Of a stretch of DNA of 64,000 nt, positions 45,108 through 57,517 are shown piece by piece. The notes under the pieces are model-generated. The model did no database searches, was not told the origin of the DNA, and saw only the letters and a program-made list of their open reading frames with translations. Made by a program: the position numbers and the translations under genes. Source of the stretch: Linanthus parryae (Eukaryota; Streptophyta; Magnoliopsida; Ericales; Polemoniaceae); contig JALGPY010000005.1 of the NCBI GenBank assembly GCA_023055425.1, positions 75,309,495 to 75,373,494 on the forward strand, given 5' to 3'. Positions within the stretch are counted from its first letter, which is position 1. Every line of letters starts with the position of its first letter.

Positions 45108-46848
45108 CATCGTCATTAGTTTTATCAAAAAGTATTTTGTTTCCTTTATTAAATAGTATTCCTTCCTATTACAATTACCATTACTATTGTTATAGTTATT
45201 ATTACTATTATTATTTTTATCAATTTTTTTTTTTTTTTAAAAAAGATGAGTTTTGTTTTTAGTTAATTATGTGTATGGAGTGGGTAAACTGTTACGTATC
45301 GTTTGACATTTATAATGTGTCCTAAAGTGTAACATTTATTTTTGTAACGTAGTGAACCACCGCGTCATGTCGTGCACCCGCCACACCTTAGTGCTTCTAA
45401 GTCATCTTCCCCAATTACCATTTTGTATCACCGTGAATGCTTCCCCTTTTTCCGGCAAGAACACCATCACGGCAACACACCAAAATTCGACCTCATCTCT
45501 TGCAATTAACGTCCCAATCCACGCCAATCAAGCCAATATATCATCTTTGCATCAATTCTCCAATTTGACTTTCCAAATCGAACCCAAAATTCGCTATCAA
45601 TGGATTTTCAATTTCAAGCGGGTTTGCAAACCCAAGCTTTCTTTCCCTCTTCCTCTCCCTCACGCTCTGTTTCTCTCTCTCAGTCTCTCTCTCTCTCGCT
45701 CTGTCTCTCCTTCTCTGTGTGTGGTGCCGAGCAAGTCCGGCCGAACCCAAGCCCGGCAAAAGCCGAACCCCAGTCAGGCGAAGACAACCCAGCACCGTTG
45801 CCGAACCGGGCCGAACCAGCGACGCCGCTGCCCTGCTGTTCGCTGCCCCCCTCTGCTTCCGTTCGTCGTCGCCGCTATTTTTTTGCCTTTCGCCGTTTTG
45901 CTCGATTCAGAATTCGTAGGAGACGAATTCGTTGAGGACCCTACTACTAGCTTACGTACTTGCTTGTGTGTGAATCTCTCTCCATTATCAGGTAAGTTAT
46001 ATGCACAACATCTTTAAATATCAAAATGTGTTGTTTCGTGTGCGTTATCTCAAACTTCAAATTCAATTTCCGCTTCACAATAATTTGAATTCTTCTAGCG
46101 CTTCATTTTGAACGATTCGAGAAACATGTGGTCACTATTTAAAATTGTGGTTTTACTCTCGTGGAATATGAACAATAATTGTACGATAATAGAATTGGGA
46201 ACGGTTTACAGAGGATGCGTGTGAAGGCTAAGGCCGGGAACACCTATGTGTGATTTCCCTAGGGCATTGTACCTTCTTATTAATTTTGAAAACTAGGAGT
46301 ACTACCTATACATGTTTAGGTCACAACTGTATAGGGGTGTCGACATTAAGGTCTCACTAGTTCTTTTAGGGAGAAACAGGATGGACTGTGATATCCCGTA
46401 GAAGTACCCTACTTTATTATTATTCCATCGTGACCTCTCTGTCCACATCGAACCTGTTGGGGCTCGTGTTATGTCTCAACCAAATAATAGAGTAAAAATG
46501 TGGTTACTTCTTATTTTTACTGTGTATATTCTCGTGTTAGCCAAAAACTCTGTCTTTACGTGTTGTGGTATATTCTTACTCAGTTTTTACTGATAAAATG
46601 TTTTGCTGCGTTGGCTTTTGCTATTTTAAAACCGCAAGTTATGAATAAGCTAGCTGGGGTGGAACGCGCGCACGAGTTAAAGAGTAGGATTGACTAGCAA
46701 ACATATTTTAGTAGATGTTTCTTTTGGATTCAAACAATGTTATTTCTGTACAAAAATGTTGGAGGTTTCCTCCTTTTATTTCAATAACGTATTCTTTGGA
46801 TCATCGTTAAGTTGTACTAGCAGGAACCGTAGGATCCGGGTTGTTTCA
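44941..46848 (+). repeat. Solo LTR of a Ty3/gypsy-type element
   Basis: 1908 bp, from TGTAATACCCCGG to GGGTTGTTTCA, with perfect target duplication TCCGA (44936-44940, 46849-46853). The phrase GGTGTCGACATTAAGGTCT has a counterpart on the sense strand of the long-LTR array, so the two families are related. It contains an ATT microsatellite, a CT-rich leader (45645-45715), a GC-rich 221-codon frame (45352-46017) with no known domain, and a strong splice-donor-like CAG|GTAAGT at 45988-45996. Confidence 0.88.
45049..45107. repeat. (ATT)n microsatellite
   Basis: About 19 nearly perfect ATT units inside the solo LTR. Confidence 0.9.
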
Positions 46849-47738
46849 TCCGATTTCGCCTTCTTCTTCTATTCTGGCTTGTTGGATTGGATTGGAGATC
46901 GATGGCGGTTCTGTGATGATGGTTGTCTTGGTTGTTTTATTGGTGGCTTTGCGATGGTTGATGCTATGGTTCAGAACTCGGAAAAGGAAGAACGAAGGTG
47001 AAGGCAGAGTCGTGCTTGCCAGAATTGACAGTGGGTTTCAGTGGTTTTGGTCGGATTCCATGGAGGAATTGATTGGTGCTAGGTGTGGGTTTCAGCCTTT
47101 TGTCGAAGAAGATGGTGAATTGGTATTTGGGTTTCGGTGGTACTGTGGTGTGGCGGCTTTGGTCGATTGGAGGTCTTATTTTTGAGAGATTGGTGGTTGG
47201 GTTGTTGGCGGTGACATGAGTTGCTGGCAGTGGCGGTAGATGGTTATGTGGTGAACTGAACAATTGGGGGATGTAATGGTGGTTTAATTGATGTTTCTGA
47301 TTGGTGGTGGTGTTGGTGGAAAATGGTGATTTTGGTTGAAATTAATGGTGGAGATGGTGGTTGTTCATGGTGCCTGGTGAGTGGTGGTTTTGTAGGAGGT
47401 TGAAGGAGATGAAGAAGATGGTGAACTGGTGGTAGGAGGATGGTGATGGTGACATCACTGATGGGAATGAGTTAATGTTGTAGGGTTTGGGGATAAGGGG
47501 TATGAATTAGGGTAAATGTACAAGGGTATTTTGGTCAAAAAAATAGTGAGTTTGTTGCTTCCCTTTATCCACTCTTATACCTCGGGGGATGTGGTATAAC
47601 TTTTATTCACAAAGTTGAAAAATTTATGTTGGGGGTATAACTTATGCCCCCCTTATACCGCCACCCAAACACTGGATAAAAAATGGATAGCACAAGTTAT
47701 GCTATGCTGCCTCCTTATGCTGCTACCCAGACGAGGCC

Positions 47739-47790
47739 TACGGATATCCTTTTCCTGGGTACTGAAGTTGTGCACTATCCTTGCACTATC
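47739..47790 (+). pseudogene. Plant-mobile-domain gene relic, middle piece
   Basis: 52 bases between the DNA element and copia-2. In phase with 44404-44600 they read on across the copia target site CTATC into 56291. No domain by itself; placed by phase and position. Confidence 0.55.
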
Positions 47791-49213
47791 TGTTGGAATA
47801 GATGCCCTAGAGGCAATCTAGTTTAGTATGAATTATTTGTGGCTAGAAATTCATTTATTATTTATTGGATATTTAATATAATGAAGTCCTTAGATTTACA
47901 ATTGTGTTGTTTATCTTAAATATCCCTAATCAAGTATAATGATTAATGGGACAATCATCTATAGACTATTATGGGGTTGGATTGATATGGAGATATCACG
48001 ATCCAACACATAGGTGTGCATTAGGGAATGTTGCACTGGATTGACCCATCTCCGAGAAGGCTACATACACGTTATGTTGAGTCACAAGCGCTTCTCGCGA
48101 TACAATGGTATTGTCATCCTTAGACTTGAAGTCACTAAATATTCTAGTTGTGGATTATTGTGATCTTGGTAGCGTTAAACGCTACACCGTAACTGGGTAG
48201 TTATAAAGGCGTGTACTGGATACAATAAGAAGCAAGCTTAGAGATCGTAGTGGACGTAGATAGAATTTGTCCCTCCCACATTACGGGAGCAAATATCCTA
48301 GGCCACTCGAGGGATAGTGCTTATAGAAAGTCTGGCCAGACTCAAATAAATCAATATGGGATATTGATGTTATTTGCACGAATAAGGCTATTCCCATGGA
48401 TCGAGAAACTATGGATTGGATATACGAGTGTGACTTGTATGTCTCGTGTCCAATCCGGATATAGAGACAAAAGGATGAGACAATTACTTGTACAAAGGTT
48501 GTCAAGATGACTATTCTATTAGTTGGCTAGAATGGATGTTTTGCTAGAGACCGCTCCATATTAGCAAATAGTTGCTACCAACTAGATAGAACCTATGGAA
48601 TCACACGCTATATAGAGTTGAACTAGATTTGGGAATTAATTAATTGGATTAATTAATTAGAAGGATCACTTTGCAAAACCTTGCAAACTTAGTAGGGACT
48701 AATTTGCAAGGAAGGGACTAAATTGAATTCTAGTAGGACTAGAATAAGTCCTTTAGGTAGTTAACAAGGAGTTGTTGGACTATATAAAGGACCTTCCTTC
48801 CTTCCTTCCCATATAACTTATGCTCATAATTGAACATAACAAAGAGTGGGAGAGAACAAAATGAGAGAGAGCAAGCAACAAGGGAGCCGACCGCCCCCTT
48901 GCCGCCGCCCCGTCCCCGTCGGCCAAAGGAGGCCGAGACCCTCCTTTTGGGTCTCGTTTTGCGTGATTCTTCTTCCTCTTCCTCTTCCGGGCTAGTACCA
49001 AGGACAGATTCTAGGATCAACTCTAGGCGTGGATCAACTATAGAGAACGTGACACAATTCGCGTTTGAAGTCATCAAAGGAGAACCCTAAGGTGTGTTAT
49101 GATTTCTAACCCTTACCATCGTTATGTCTCTTGACTTGTGATCCTTGGAGGGTTTTGCATGGTTTTATGTTTGTTTATGCTTCCGTTGCGCATCCATGAC
49201 TCAAAACCCTACA
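47791..49213 (+). repeat. 5' LTR of copia-2
   Basis: Direct repeat of 54862-56290; followed after one base by the PBS. Confidence 0.95.
48781..48788 (+). promoter_or_regulatory. TATA box of the copia-2 5' LTR
   Basis: TATATAAA within GGACTATATAAAGGACC; repeated at 55852-55859 in the 3' LTR. Confidence 0.6.
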
Positions 49214-49214
49214 G

Positions 49215-49226
49215 TGGTATCAGAGC
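49215..49226 (+). other. Primer binding site (tRNA-iMet) of copia-2
   Basis: TGGTATCAGAGC one base after the LTR. Confidence 0.92.
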
Positions 49227-50898
49227 CACAGGTCGTAGAGCATAAACGTGGTTTATGTGTTACGTTTTAGTTGTTTTACACCTTAATTTGATTGTTTATC
49301 GCGTGAAACAAGACAAATCAAGCATGTGATGCAATTTGTCAATAATTAATCATAACAAGATCCAATTTTTGCATTGGATGCATAAATTGGTGAGTTTGAG
49401 AAATTTTAGGATCTTAGATCTAGGGTTTGGGCATCCTTGGGGAAGAAGGAGTTCTCCCAAAACAAGGAAACAACCAAACTTGGGCACCAAGCAAGGGAGT
49501 TGTTTTGGAAACAACTCCCTTAAGGAGGTTCGGCCCCCCTAGGGACCGCCCCCCTTGCTTGCCGCCCAAGATTGGCCGCCCTAGGGGCCGGGCAGCCCTA
49601 ACCCGCGGCCTAAGCTTGTGGGTTTTGGGCCGGGCCGGCCGTAGGGCCTTGTGGTTCACCTTATTGGGCCCGGGCAATTTGATTGTTGGGCCCATGGACC
49701 GTTTTAACCCTAGAAATCCTAAAATCAATTAAAATTGACCAAGCGCGTTAAAATTGGATTTTAACTGTTTATGTGCAAATCGCATGGTGATTGGATATGG
49801 CCTTAGGATGTGGTTTGATGTGGATGTTTAATTTTGTGGTTTCGTTTTACGGCCTGCGAGCTGATCAATTAATTGTAATAATTAATTAGGGTTTTATGGC
49901 CTGCGTGCCATTTTTTTTTCTCAACTTGTGAGATTTATTTTATTTAGTATAGAAGTTAGCTAGTGCTAGATAAAGTAGATTGTTAGCCAAGATTGGAAAA
50001 AAGAAGCCCAAAGCCAAAGAAGCCACAAAAGATGGAGCATGGAGCATGGAGCATTCCACAAGACTATGAAGGATGGACCAAAAGATCAAGACGCATGGAG
50101 ATGTGTTTGCTTTAGGGTTCATAGATAATTCCATTGGCTTGGAATTATCTTAGTCTAGAAAAGGCCATATCCACATCACGTTTAATTTCTGTTTTGTGGT
50201 TGTTTATTTTATTGTCTTATTATTGTGTGGTTGGTGTATGGATGATGTATGCAATTAGGATAATAAGATAATTAGACAATCCGGATCTATTATTTGGAGT
50301 TGTGCCCAAACTCAAATAGATAAATTAGTTGATATTGATCAACAAAACAATTAAAAAAATTGAATTTAAAATCCCTCAAAATTCAAATATTGTGTTCTTG
50401 CTTTCTCGTTATTTAAACACTCATTATCATCATTATTTACCAAGCTCGTGCGTGCCAAAGCATGGCGACTTGGTTCATCATGATGGAATGCGATGGCACG
50501 TAACAATGTGCAACTGTTTAGATAAGAGGTTGAACACAACTAGGCTATTAATTTGATTAAGAAACCTAGAGGCAATCAATTGGGATTATCCATATGGATG
50601 GATAAATAAGGAGTTATTTTCCCAATTGAACCAAGAGTTGCATAAGGGATGCAATTGGAATTGTTCCTACCTAAAGTAGTCAAATTATGGGTGACTTGCC
50701 AAAGCAAGCTCATAAGAAGATGAAAGATGGATCTTGGCCCACTAGAAAATATAAGGATATTTTCCGCATTAATATCTTGAGGGTTATTAATCCGTAGAAA
50801 AATAGTGGGAGCTATATTTGATAAACTAGCCATTATTGAATATAGTCAAAATTCACAAATACTAAAACTTGCGTATTTTCCTTTTTGTAGAATTCCAA
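49227..50898 (+). other. Untranslated leader of copia-2
   Basis: 1.67 kb without a credible ORF. It keeps the paired motif TTACGGCCTGCGAG (49847-49860) and TTTATGGCCTGCGTG (49893-49907), also seen in copia-1. Confidence 0.7.
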
Positions 50899-52072
50899 AT
50901 GGCAAACAACTCGTCGAGTTCACAACATTCCCTACGATCTGTCCTTGAGAAGGACAAGCTCTCTGGAACCAACTTTCTTGATTGGTACAGAAACTTGAGA
51001 ATTGTTCTCAAGCAAGAGAAGAAACTGTACGCAATAGAGGAGCATGTTCCAGAAGGTCCAGAGAACCAAACACCTGCTGCCCTAAAGGCGTATCAAAAGC
51101 GTGTTGATGACGCTAATGATGCGGCCTGCCTTATGCTTTGCACCATGACTTCTGAGCTTCAGAAGCAACACGAAAACATGAATGCTGTCGATATGATTGA
51201 ACATCTAAAGCAGCTCTTCCAAGAGCAGGCGAGGGTAGAGAGGTATGAGGTCTCAAAGGCGCTGTTCAAGTGTCATCTGGCAGAAGGGAACCCGGTGGAA
51301 CCCCATGTACTCCGAATGATCGGGTACTTGGAGAATCTCGCCCGACTGGGGTTCCCGGTCGGCCAAGAGTTGGCAACCGATCTCGTGTTGTAATCGTTGC
51401 CCGAGAGTTATGGACAGTTAATTATGAACTATAACATGAACGAGATCGTTAAACCACTGCCAGATTTACTCAACATGTTGAGAACGGCTGAACAGAGCAT
51501 CAACAAGGGTAAGGGCAAGGCCATAATGATGGTACAGAAAGGAAAGGGCAAAAGGTTTGCCTCTTCCTCCAAGGGCAAAGGCAAGTCAGTTGCCAAGTCC
51601 AAGGAACCTGCCCTTAAGCCTGTTGGTGGCATTTCCAAGGGCATGACTAAAGGTGAGTGTCACTACTGCAGTCAGCCTGGACACTGGAGGAGGAACTGCC
51701 CAAAATATCTGGAGGACAAGAGGCTTGGAATAGTGATTCCACCACCACCAGGTATTTTTGTTGTAGATGTCAATTTAACTTTCTCTACATCATGGGTATT
51801 AGATACTGGATGTGGATCTCATATTTGTCGAAATATGCAGGATCTAAAGAGAAGTAGGAGATTGGCTAAAGGGGAGGTAGATCTGCGCGTTGGGAATGGA
51901 GAAAATGTTGCTGCGTTTGCCATAGGCGTGTGCGAGCTATCTCTGCCTTCTGTTAGTTTTAGAATTAAATAATTGCTATTTTGTGCCTGCTATGAGCAGA
52001 AACATTATTTCTATTTCTTGTTTGGACAAGGATGGTTTTATTATTTCAATAAAGAACAATTGTTGTTCCTTT
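50899..52072 (+). pseudogene. gag-pro: Copia-2 gag-protease, broken
   Basis: Starts MANNSSSSQHS, close to copia-1 Gag. A TAA at 51391-51393 replaces a Gln codon; the frame then reopens in the same phase at 51397. The zinc knuckle CHYCSQPGHWRRNC and protease WVLDTGCGSHIC are kept. A roughly 2-bp deletion near 51950 (after ELSLPS) shifts the frame and ends it at 51972. A further stop occurs near 52070. Confidence 0.9.
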
Positions 52073-52110
52073 ATTTAAATAATATTCACTATTTTAGTGC
52101 GCAATAATTT

Positions 52111-54847
52111 GATGGACTTTATGTCCTTGATCTAAGCAATCCTGTCTACAACATTAATACCAAGCGGATTAAAATAAATGATTTAAATCCTGCTTATTTA
52201 TGGCACTGTCGTTTAGGCCACATAAATGAGAAACGTGTATCTAGACTCCATAAGGATGGATTACTAGACTCATTTGATTTTGAATCATATGAGAAATGTA
52301 AGGCTTGTTTATTGGGAAAAATGACAAATTCTCCTTTCAATAAGAAAGGTGAAAGGACTAGTGAGCAATTGGCGCTCATACATACCGATGTGTGTGGGCC
52401 ATTTGCCACGCCTGCCAGGGGTGGTTATGTCTACTTCATTACATTTACTGATGATTACAGTAGATATGAATTTGTGTACCTTATGAGGGCAAAATCCGAA
52501 TCCTTTGAAGTGTTCAAAGAATTCAAGAATGAAGTAGAGAAGCAACTTGGCAAAAGTATCAAGGCTCTACGATCGGATCGTGGAGGAGAATACTTGAGCC
52601 AAGAGTTTGACGACTATCTTAGAGAGTGTGGGATCGTGTCCTAACTCACTCCACCCGGAACGCCACAATGGAATGGCGTGTCCGAGAGGAGGAATCGAAC
52701 CCTATTGGATATGGTTCGATCTATGATGTGTCAAACCGATCTTCCATTATCATTTTAGGGCTACGCTCTATTAAGTGCAGCTTTCACCATTAACCGTGTT
52801 CCATCTAAATCAGTCATGAAGACACCATATGAGATGTGGAGTGGGAGGCGTCCCACACTGTCGTTCATGAGGATTTGGGGCTGCGATGTCTATGTAAAAC
52901 GTTTACAATCAGACAGGTTGGGGCCGAAATCGGATAAGTGTAAATTTGTGGGGTACCCTAAGGAAACTAAGGGATACTACTTCTACAATCCAATCGAGAA
53001 CAAAGTGTTTGTTGCTCGGACCGGCGTGTTTCTAGAAAGAGAGTTTGTCTCTAAAGAAGCAAGTGGGAGGAATGTAGAACTTGAAGAGGTTCAAGAACCA
53101 CAAATCACTGAACCGATTATGGAACATGAACAGGAACCACAAGTAGTTGTGGAGCAACCTGTTCAGGTAACACAAGAGCTTCGTAGATCTAGTAGAGTGC
53201 GCCAGGAACCCGAGAGGTATGGACTTCTCGTAACCGATTCCGGTGACACGATGCTCATAGATGATGAGCCTACTACCTATGAGGAGGCCATGAGTGGCCC
53301 AGACTCTCAGAAGTGGCTGGAAGCCATGAGATCCGAGATGGAATCCATGTATACCAACAAAGTATGGACTTTGGTGGAACCACCCGATGGGGCGCGGCCC
53401 AAAGGGTGCAAGTGGGTCTTCAAGAAGAAGATCGACATGGATGGTAATGTGATTACCTATAAGGGCCGATTGGTGGCTAAAGGATTCAGACATATTCATG
53501 GTATTGACTATGATGAAACATTTTCACCAGTCACTATGACCAAATCCATCCGAATCCTACTTGCGATTGCAGCATACCACGACTATGAGATTTGGCAGAT
53601 GGATGTCAAAACTGCATTCCTTTTATGGGAATCTCCTCGAGGACGTGTATATGATACAGCCGGAGGGTTTTGAGGATCCAAAGCAAGCCAACAAAGTCTG
53701 TAAGCTGCAACGATCCATTTTTGGATTGAAGCAAGCTTCTAGGAGTTGGAATCGACGTTTTGATGAAGCGGTCAAAGAGTTTGGCTTCATCAGAAACGAA
53801 GATGAGTCTTGTGTCTACAAGAAGGTTAGTGGGAGCTCTGTAGCTTTTTTGGTCTTGTATGTGGATGACATACTACTCATTGGAAACGACATTCCCATGC
53901 TACAATCTGTTAAAGATTGGCTAGGAAAGTGTTTCTCAATGAAGGACTTAGGGGAAGCAGCCTATATACTCGGTATAAAGATCTATAGAGATAGATCTAA
54001 GAGGTTTCTAGGCCTAAGTCAAAGTACATATATTGACAAGGTGTTGAAACGGTTCAACATGCAAGATTCCAAGAAGGGATTCTTGCCCATGTCACATGGA
54101 ATCACTCTTTCGAAGAGTGGTTGTCCTTCCAATGATATTGAGAAGGAACGCATGAGTAGAATCCCCTATGCCTCGACCATAGGATCTATCATGTACGCCA
54201 TGTTATGTACTAGACCAGATGTGTCATATGCCTTGAGTATGACAAGCAGATACCAATCCAATCCGGGTGAGAGTCACTGGATTGCAGTCAAGACAATCCT
54301 AAAGTACTTGAGAAGAACTAAGGATGCTTTCTTTATATTTGGCAGTGAGGAAGAGTTGCGTGTAAGGGGTTACACTGATGCAAGCTTCCAAACCGACAGA
54401 GATGACTTTAGATCACAATCGGGATATGTGTTTTGCCTGAATGGAGCAGCGGTGAGCTGGAAGAGTTCCAAGCAAGAGACGGTAGCTGATTCTACAACAG
54501 AGGCTGAGTACATTGCTGCAAATGGCGCAGCAAAGGATGCTGTTTGGATCAGAAAGTTTGTTTCTGAACTTGGTGTGGTCCCTAGCATTGCGGATCCAGT
54601 TGAGTTGTTCTGTGACAACACTGGAGCGATCGCGCAATCGAAGGAACCCAGGTCGCACCAGAAGTCCAAGCACGTGCTCAGGAAGTTTCATCTGATTCGA
54701 GATATTATCGATAGAGGAGACGTTCGGATATGCAAGATTCCTACAGATGATAATCTGTCAGACCCGCTTACAAAGCCTCTCACGCAGTGGAAGCATGAAG
54801 GGCACACTAGGAGTATGGGCATACGAGATGCGCCAGATTGGCTCTAG
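52111..54847 (+). pseudogene. pol: Copia-2 integrase, RT and RNase H, broken
   Basis: Integrase zinc site HCRLGH with CKAC, then TDVCGP and RSDRGGEY, are present. A TAA at 52642-52644 (Gln in copia-1) and a TAG at about 52757 (Trp in copia-1) break the integrase. A one-base insertion in the run CCTTTTATGG near 53620 shifts the frame, so RT with YVDDILLIGND and RNase H with YTDASF and EAEY continue in another phase (53561-54847). Ends DAPDWL as in copia-1. Confidence 0.9.
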
Positions 54848-54861
54848 TGCAAGTGGGAGAC

Positions 54862-56290
54862 TGTTGGAATAGATGCCCTAGAGGCAATCTAGTTTAGTAT
54901 GAATTATTTGTGGCTAGAAATTCATTTATTATTTATTGGATATTTAATATAATGAAGTCCTTAGATTTACAATTGTGTTGTTTATCTTAAATATCCCTAG
55001 TCAAGTATAATGATTAATGGGACAATCATCTATAGACTAGTATGGGGTTGGATTGATATGGAGATATCACGATCCAACACATAGGTGTGCATTAGAGAAT
55101 GTTGCACTGGATTGACCCATCTCCGAGAAGGCTACATACACGTTATGTTGAGTCACAAGCGCTTCTCGCGGTACAATGGTATTGTCATCCTTAGACTTGA
55201 AGTCACTAGATATTCTAGTTGTGGATTATTGTGATCTTGGTAGCGTTAAACGCTACACCGTAACTGGGTAGTTATAAAGGCGTGTACTGGATACAATAAG
55301 AAGCAAGCTTAGAGATCGTAGTGGACGTAGATAGAATTTGTCCCTCCCACATAACGGGAGCAAATATCCTAGGCCACTCGACGGATAGTGCTTATAGAAA
55401 GTCTGGCCAGACTCAAATAAATCAATATGGGATATTGATGTTATTTGCACGAATAAGGCTATTCCCATGGATCGAGAAAACTATGGATTGGATATACGAG
55501 TGTGACTTGTATGTCTCGTGTCCAATCCGGATATAGAGACAAAAGGATGAGACAATTACTTGTACAAAGGTTGTCAAGATGACTATTCTATTAGTTGGCT
55601 AGAATGGATGTTTTGCTAGAGACCGCTCCATATTAGCAAATAGTTGCTACCAACTAGATAAAACCTATGGGGTCACACGCTATATAGAGTTGAACTAGAT
55701 TTGGGAATTAATTAATTGCATTATTAATTAGAAGGATCACTTTGCAAAACCTTGCAAACTTAGTAGGGACTAATTTGCAAGGAAGGGACTAAATTGAATT
55801 CTAGTAGGACTAGAATAAGTCCTTTAGGTAGTTAACAAGGAGTTGTTGGACTATATAAAGGACATTCATTCCTTCCTTCCCATATAACTTATGCTCATAA
55901 TTGAACATAACAAAGAGTGGGAGAGAACAAAAGGAGAGAAAGCAAGCAACAAGGGAGCCGACCGCCCCCTTGCCGCCGCCCCGTCCCCGTCGGCCAAAGG
56001 AGGCCGAGACCCTCCTTTTGGGTCTCGTTTTGCGTGATTCTTCTTCCTCTTCCTCTTCCGGGCTAGCGCCAAGGACTTGGGAGATTCTAGGATCAACTCT
56101 AGGCGTGGATCAACTATAGAGAACGTGACACAATTCGCGTTTGAAGTCATCAACGGAGAACCCTAAGGTGTGTTATGATTTCTAACCCTTACCATCGTTA
56201 TTGTCTCTTGACTTGTGATCCTTGGAGGGTTTTGCATGGTTTTATGTTTGTTTATGCTTCCGTTGCGCATCCATGACTCAAAACCCTACA
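54862..56290 (+). repeat. 3' LTR of copia-2
   Basis: 1429 bp, preceded by the purine tract AAGTGGGAGAC and followed by target duplication CTATC. Confidence 0.95.
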
Positions 56291-57185
56291 CTATCCTCAT
56301 TCCCCTACTGAACATTGTACCTACTACCAATGGGTTTACTTGATGGATGAGTGTACGACTTGGGCTTTGACAGAGCACGACCAAATTTTGTGAGATGCGG
56401 GGATTTATCATGCAATTTGAACCACCAAAGGATATCGCGTGACCCCAGATCACTATATGCTATTTATCATTTTTTTCATTGGTGTCCGATGATCCATACT
56501 TTTCACTCTGCTAAACATGAAGCTGCTCCTACCCTGAAAGATGTGCACATGTTGCTAGAATTATATTCCCAATGATCGGATAATCTTGGGGGTTTTGGAT
56601 TATGACAAAATGTTGATTTATAATCGCATGTCAAAAGAGATTCACGACGTGTGAAGCTATGTAAGCGATGGAGTGCGAACAAATTGAGCACAACTCCTCA
56701 ATCTTCTTCTTCAGAAGAATTTCTGAAGAAATGGACTCTGTATTTCTTTTGGGACTATGCTCCAAAATAACGTGCATGCATCACTGGTGAAGCAGAAGAG
56801 TAACTAATATGTCCCCGACCCAAGTTTTGAAGATAGCCTACCCGCATTCTTGTGCATCTGGTTGTTAATGTTCATCATTGATGACTTTTCTCGAGATGGT
56901 GTTTTTCTTCACGTGCTTCCCTTAGATATTCATCTATCTCTGGGAAAGCGCCAAGCCCTTGTGCCCTTATTTTTTGAGACCCTTTACAAAAGGTTGGATC
57001 AGATGGTTGCTAACTTTGACCTGTCTCGAGGTCGTTATGAGCAACTCGCTTTCTCAATTTGGGGTTTCTAACCATGTGGGTGGCAATAAGAGAATTTTAT
57101 GGCCGAACTTTTGCTCTGTTCAGTGATCTACCAGAAGAGTTTGTCTTCAAAACTTATGTCACAAAGATATAAGATTTTTCTTAGA
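56291..57185 (+). pseudogene. Plant-mobile-domain (aminotransferase-like) gene relic, main piece
   Basis: Several frames together resemble the plant mobile domain (PMD) of the MAIN/MAIL family. A frame from 56291 carries QWVYLMDECTTW, then TGA, then a DAGIYHAI-like stretch and another TGA. A second frame has HWCPMIHTFHSAKHEAAPTL followed by KDVHMLLEL (about 56480-56560). A third (56850-57071) has DGVFLHVLPLDIHLSLGK, then ALVPLFFETLYKRLDQM and SRGRYEQLA. These match the spacing of PMD blocks (WCPETHTFH-like, DGV..VLPLA..LA-like). At least three stops and two frameshifts; the gene is dead. Intact PMD proteins act in the nucleus in silencing and cell survival; some are themselves carried by transposons. 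Confidence 0.72.
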
Positions 57186-57399
57186 GAAAGTCTGTATCCT
57201 CCTGAATAGGATGCGACCATAACAGCCGTAGGCGTAAAGAAGGAATTGAAAAGTGTGAAGATTTTTATGAGGTGGTGTATCCCAATTGTTAATTACTAGC
57301 AATTATAATTTGTGGAGGGCAATAAGAGAATTTAAAAAATGGGAGTGACACATGAGTCATTAATCTATGCTGGGAGCGACAAATAAGTAATTGACCATG
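57186..57399. other. Intergenic, no gene seen
   Basis: The 16-mer GGCAATAAGAGAATTT at 57082-57097 recurs at 57318-57333. No other feature apart from the upstream region of the p23 gene. Confidence 0.5.
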
Positions 57400-57406
57400 T
57401 ATAAAA
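57400..57406 (+). promoter_or_regulatory. TATA box of the p23 gene
   Basis: TATAAAA, 118 bases upstream of the start codon at 57518; spacing fits a start of transcription near 57430 and a leader of about 90 bases. Confidence 0.65.
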
Positions 57407-57517
57407 CACACCCATTTTTGGGGTGCACCCAAACAGGTTCGTATCCTCCCTCTTTAAATTCTCTCCCACTCTTCCAGAGAAGACCAAAACCCACAAGAGA
57501 GACCTCCAGCAGCGATA

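Larger units (their letters stand above)
44601..47738. mobile_element. TIR DNA transposon (PIF/Harbinger-like), non-autonomous
   Basis: Ends are GGCCACGTTTGGGTAGC (left) and, read inward from the right, GGCCTCGTCTGGGTAGC: an inverted repeat with two mismatches in 17. Flanks TAA and TAC fit a 3-bp target duplication with one change, and removing the element plus three bases keeps the flanking reading frame. The element is 3.14 kb including a solo LTR, about 1.2 kb without it. No transposase. The right half is GGTGG-rich. Superfamily is inferred from TIR and TSD length only. Confidence 0.65.
47791..56290 (+). mobile_element. Ty1/copia (Angela-type) retrotransposon copia-2, structurally complete, ORF broken
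   Basis: 8.5 kb with LTRs of 1423 and 1429 bp, both starting TGTTGGAATAGATGCCCTAG and ending AAAACCCTACA. Target duplication CTATC is perfect (47786-47790, 56291-56295). Same family as copia-1 by LTR start, leader motif and protein, but the LTRs differ at roughly 20 positions plus indels (about 1.5% by eye) and the polyprotein has several nonsense codons and frameshifts. It is therefore older and non-autonomous. Confidence 0.95.

Noticed and set aside
45352..46017. 221-codon frame in the solo LTR as a host gene
   Set aside because: It lies wholly inside the LTR, includes a CT microsatellite read as Ser/Leu repeats, and matches no known domain.
46841..47185. 114-codon frame with a hydrophobic stretch in the DNA element
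   Set aside because: Starts in the solo LTR, crosses the target duplication into the transposon, and the hydrophobic run comes from GT-rich low-complexity DNA.
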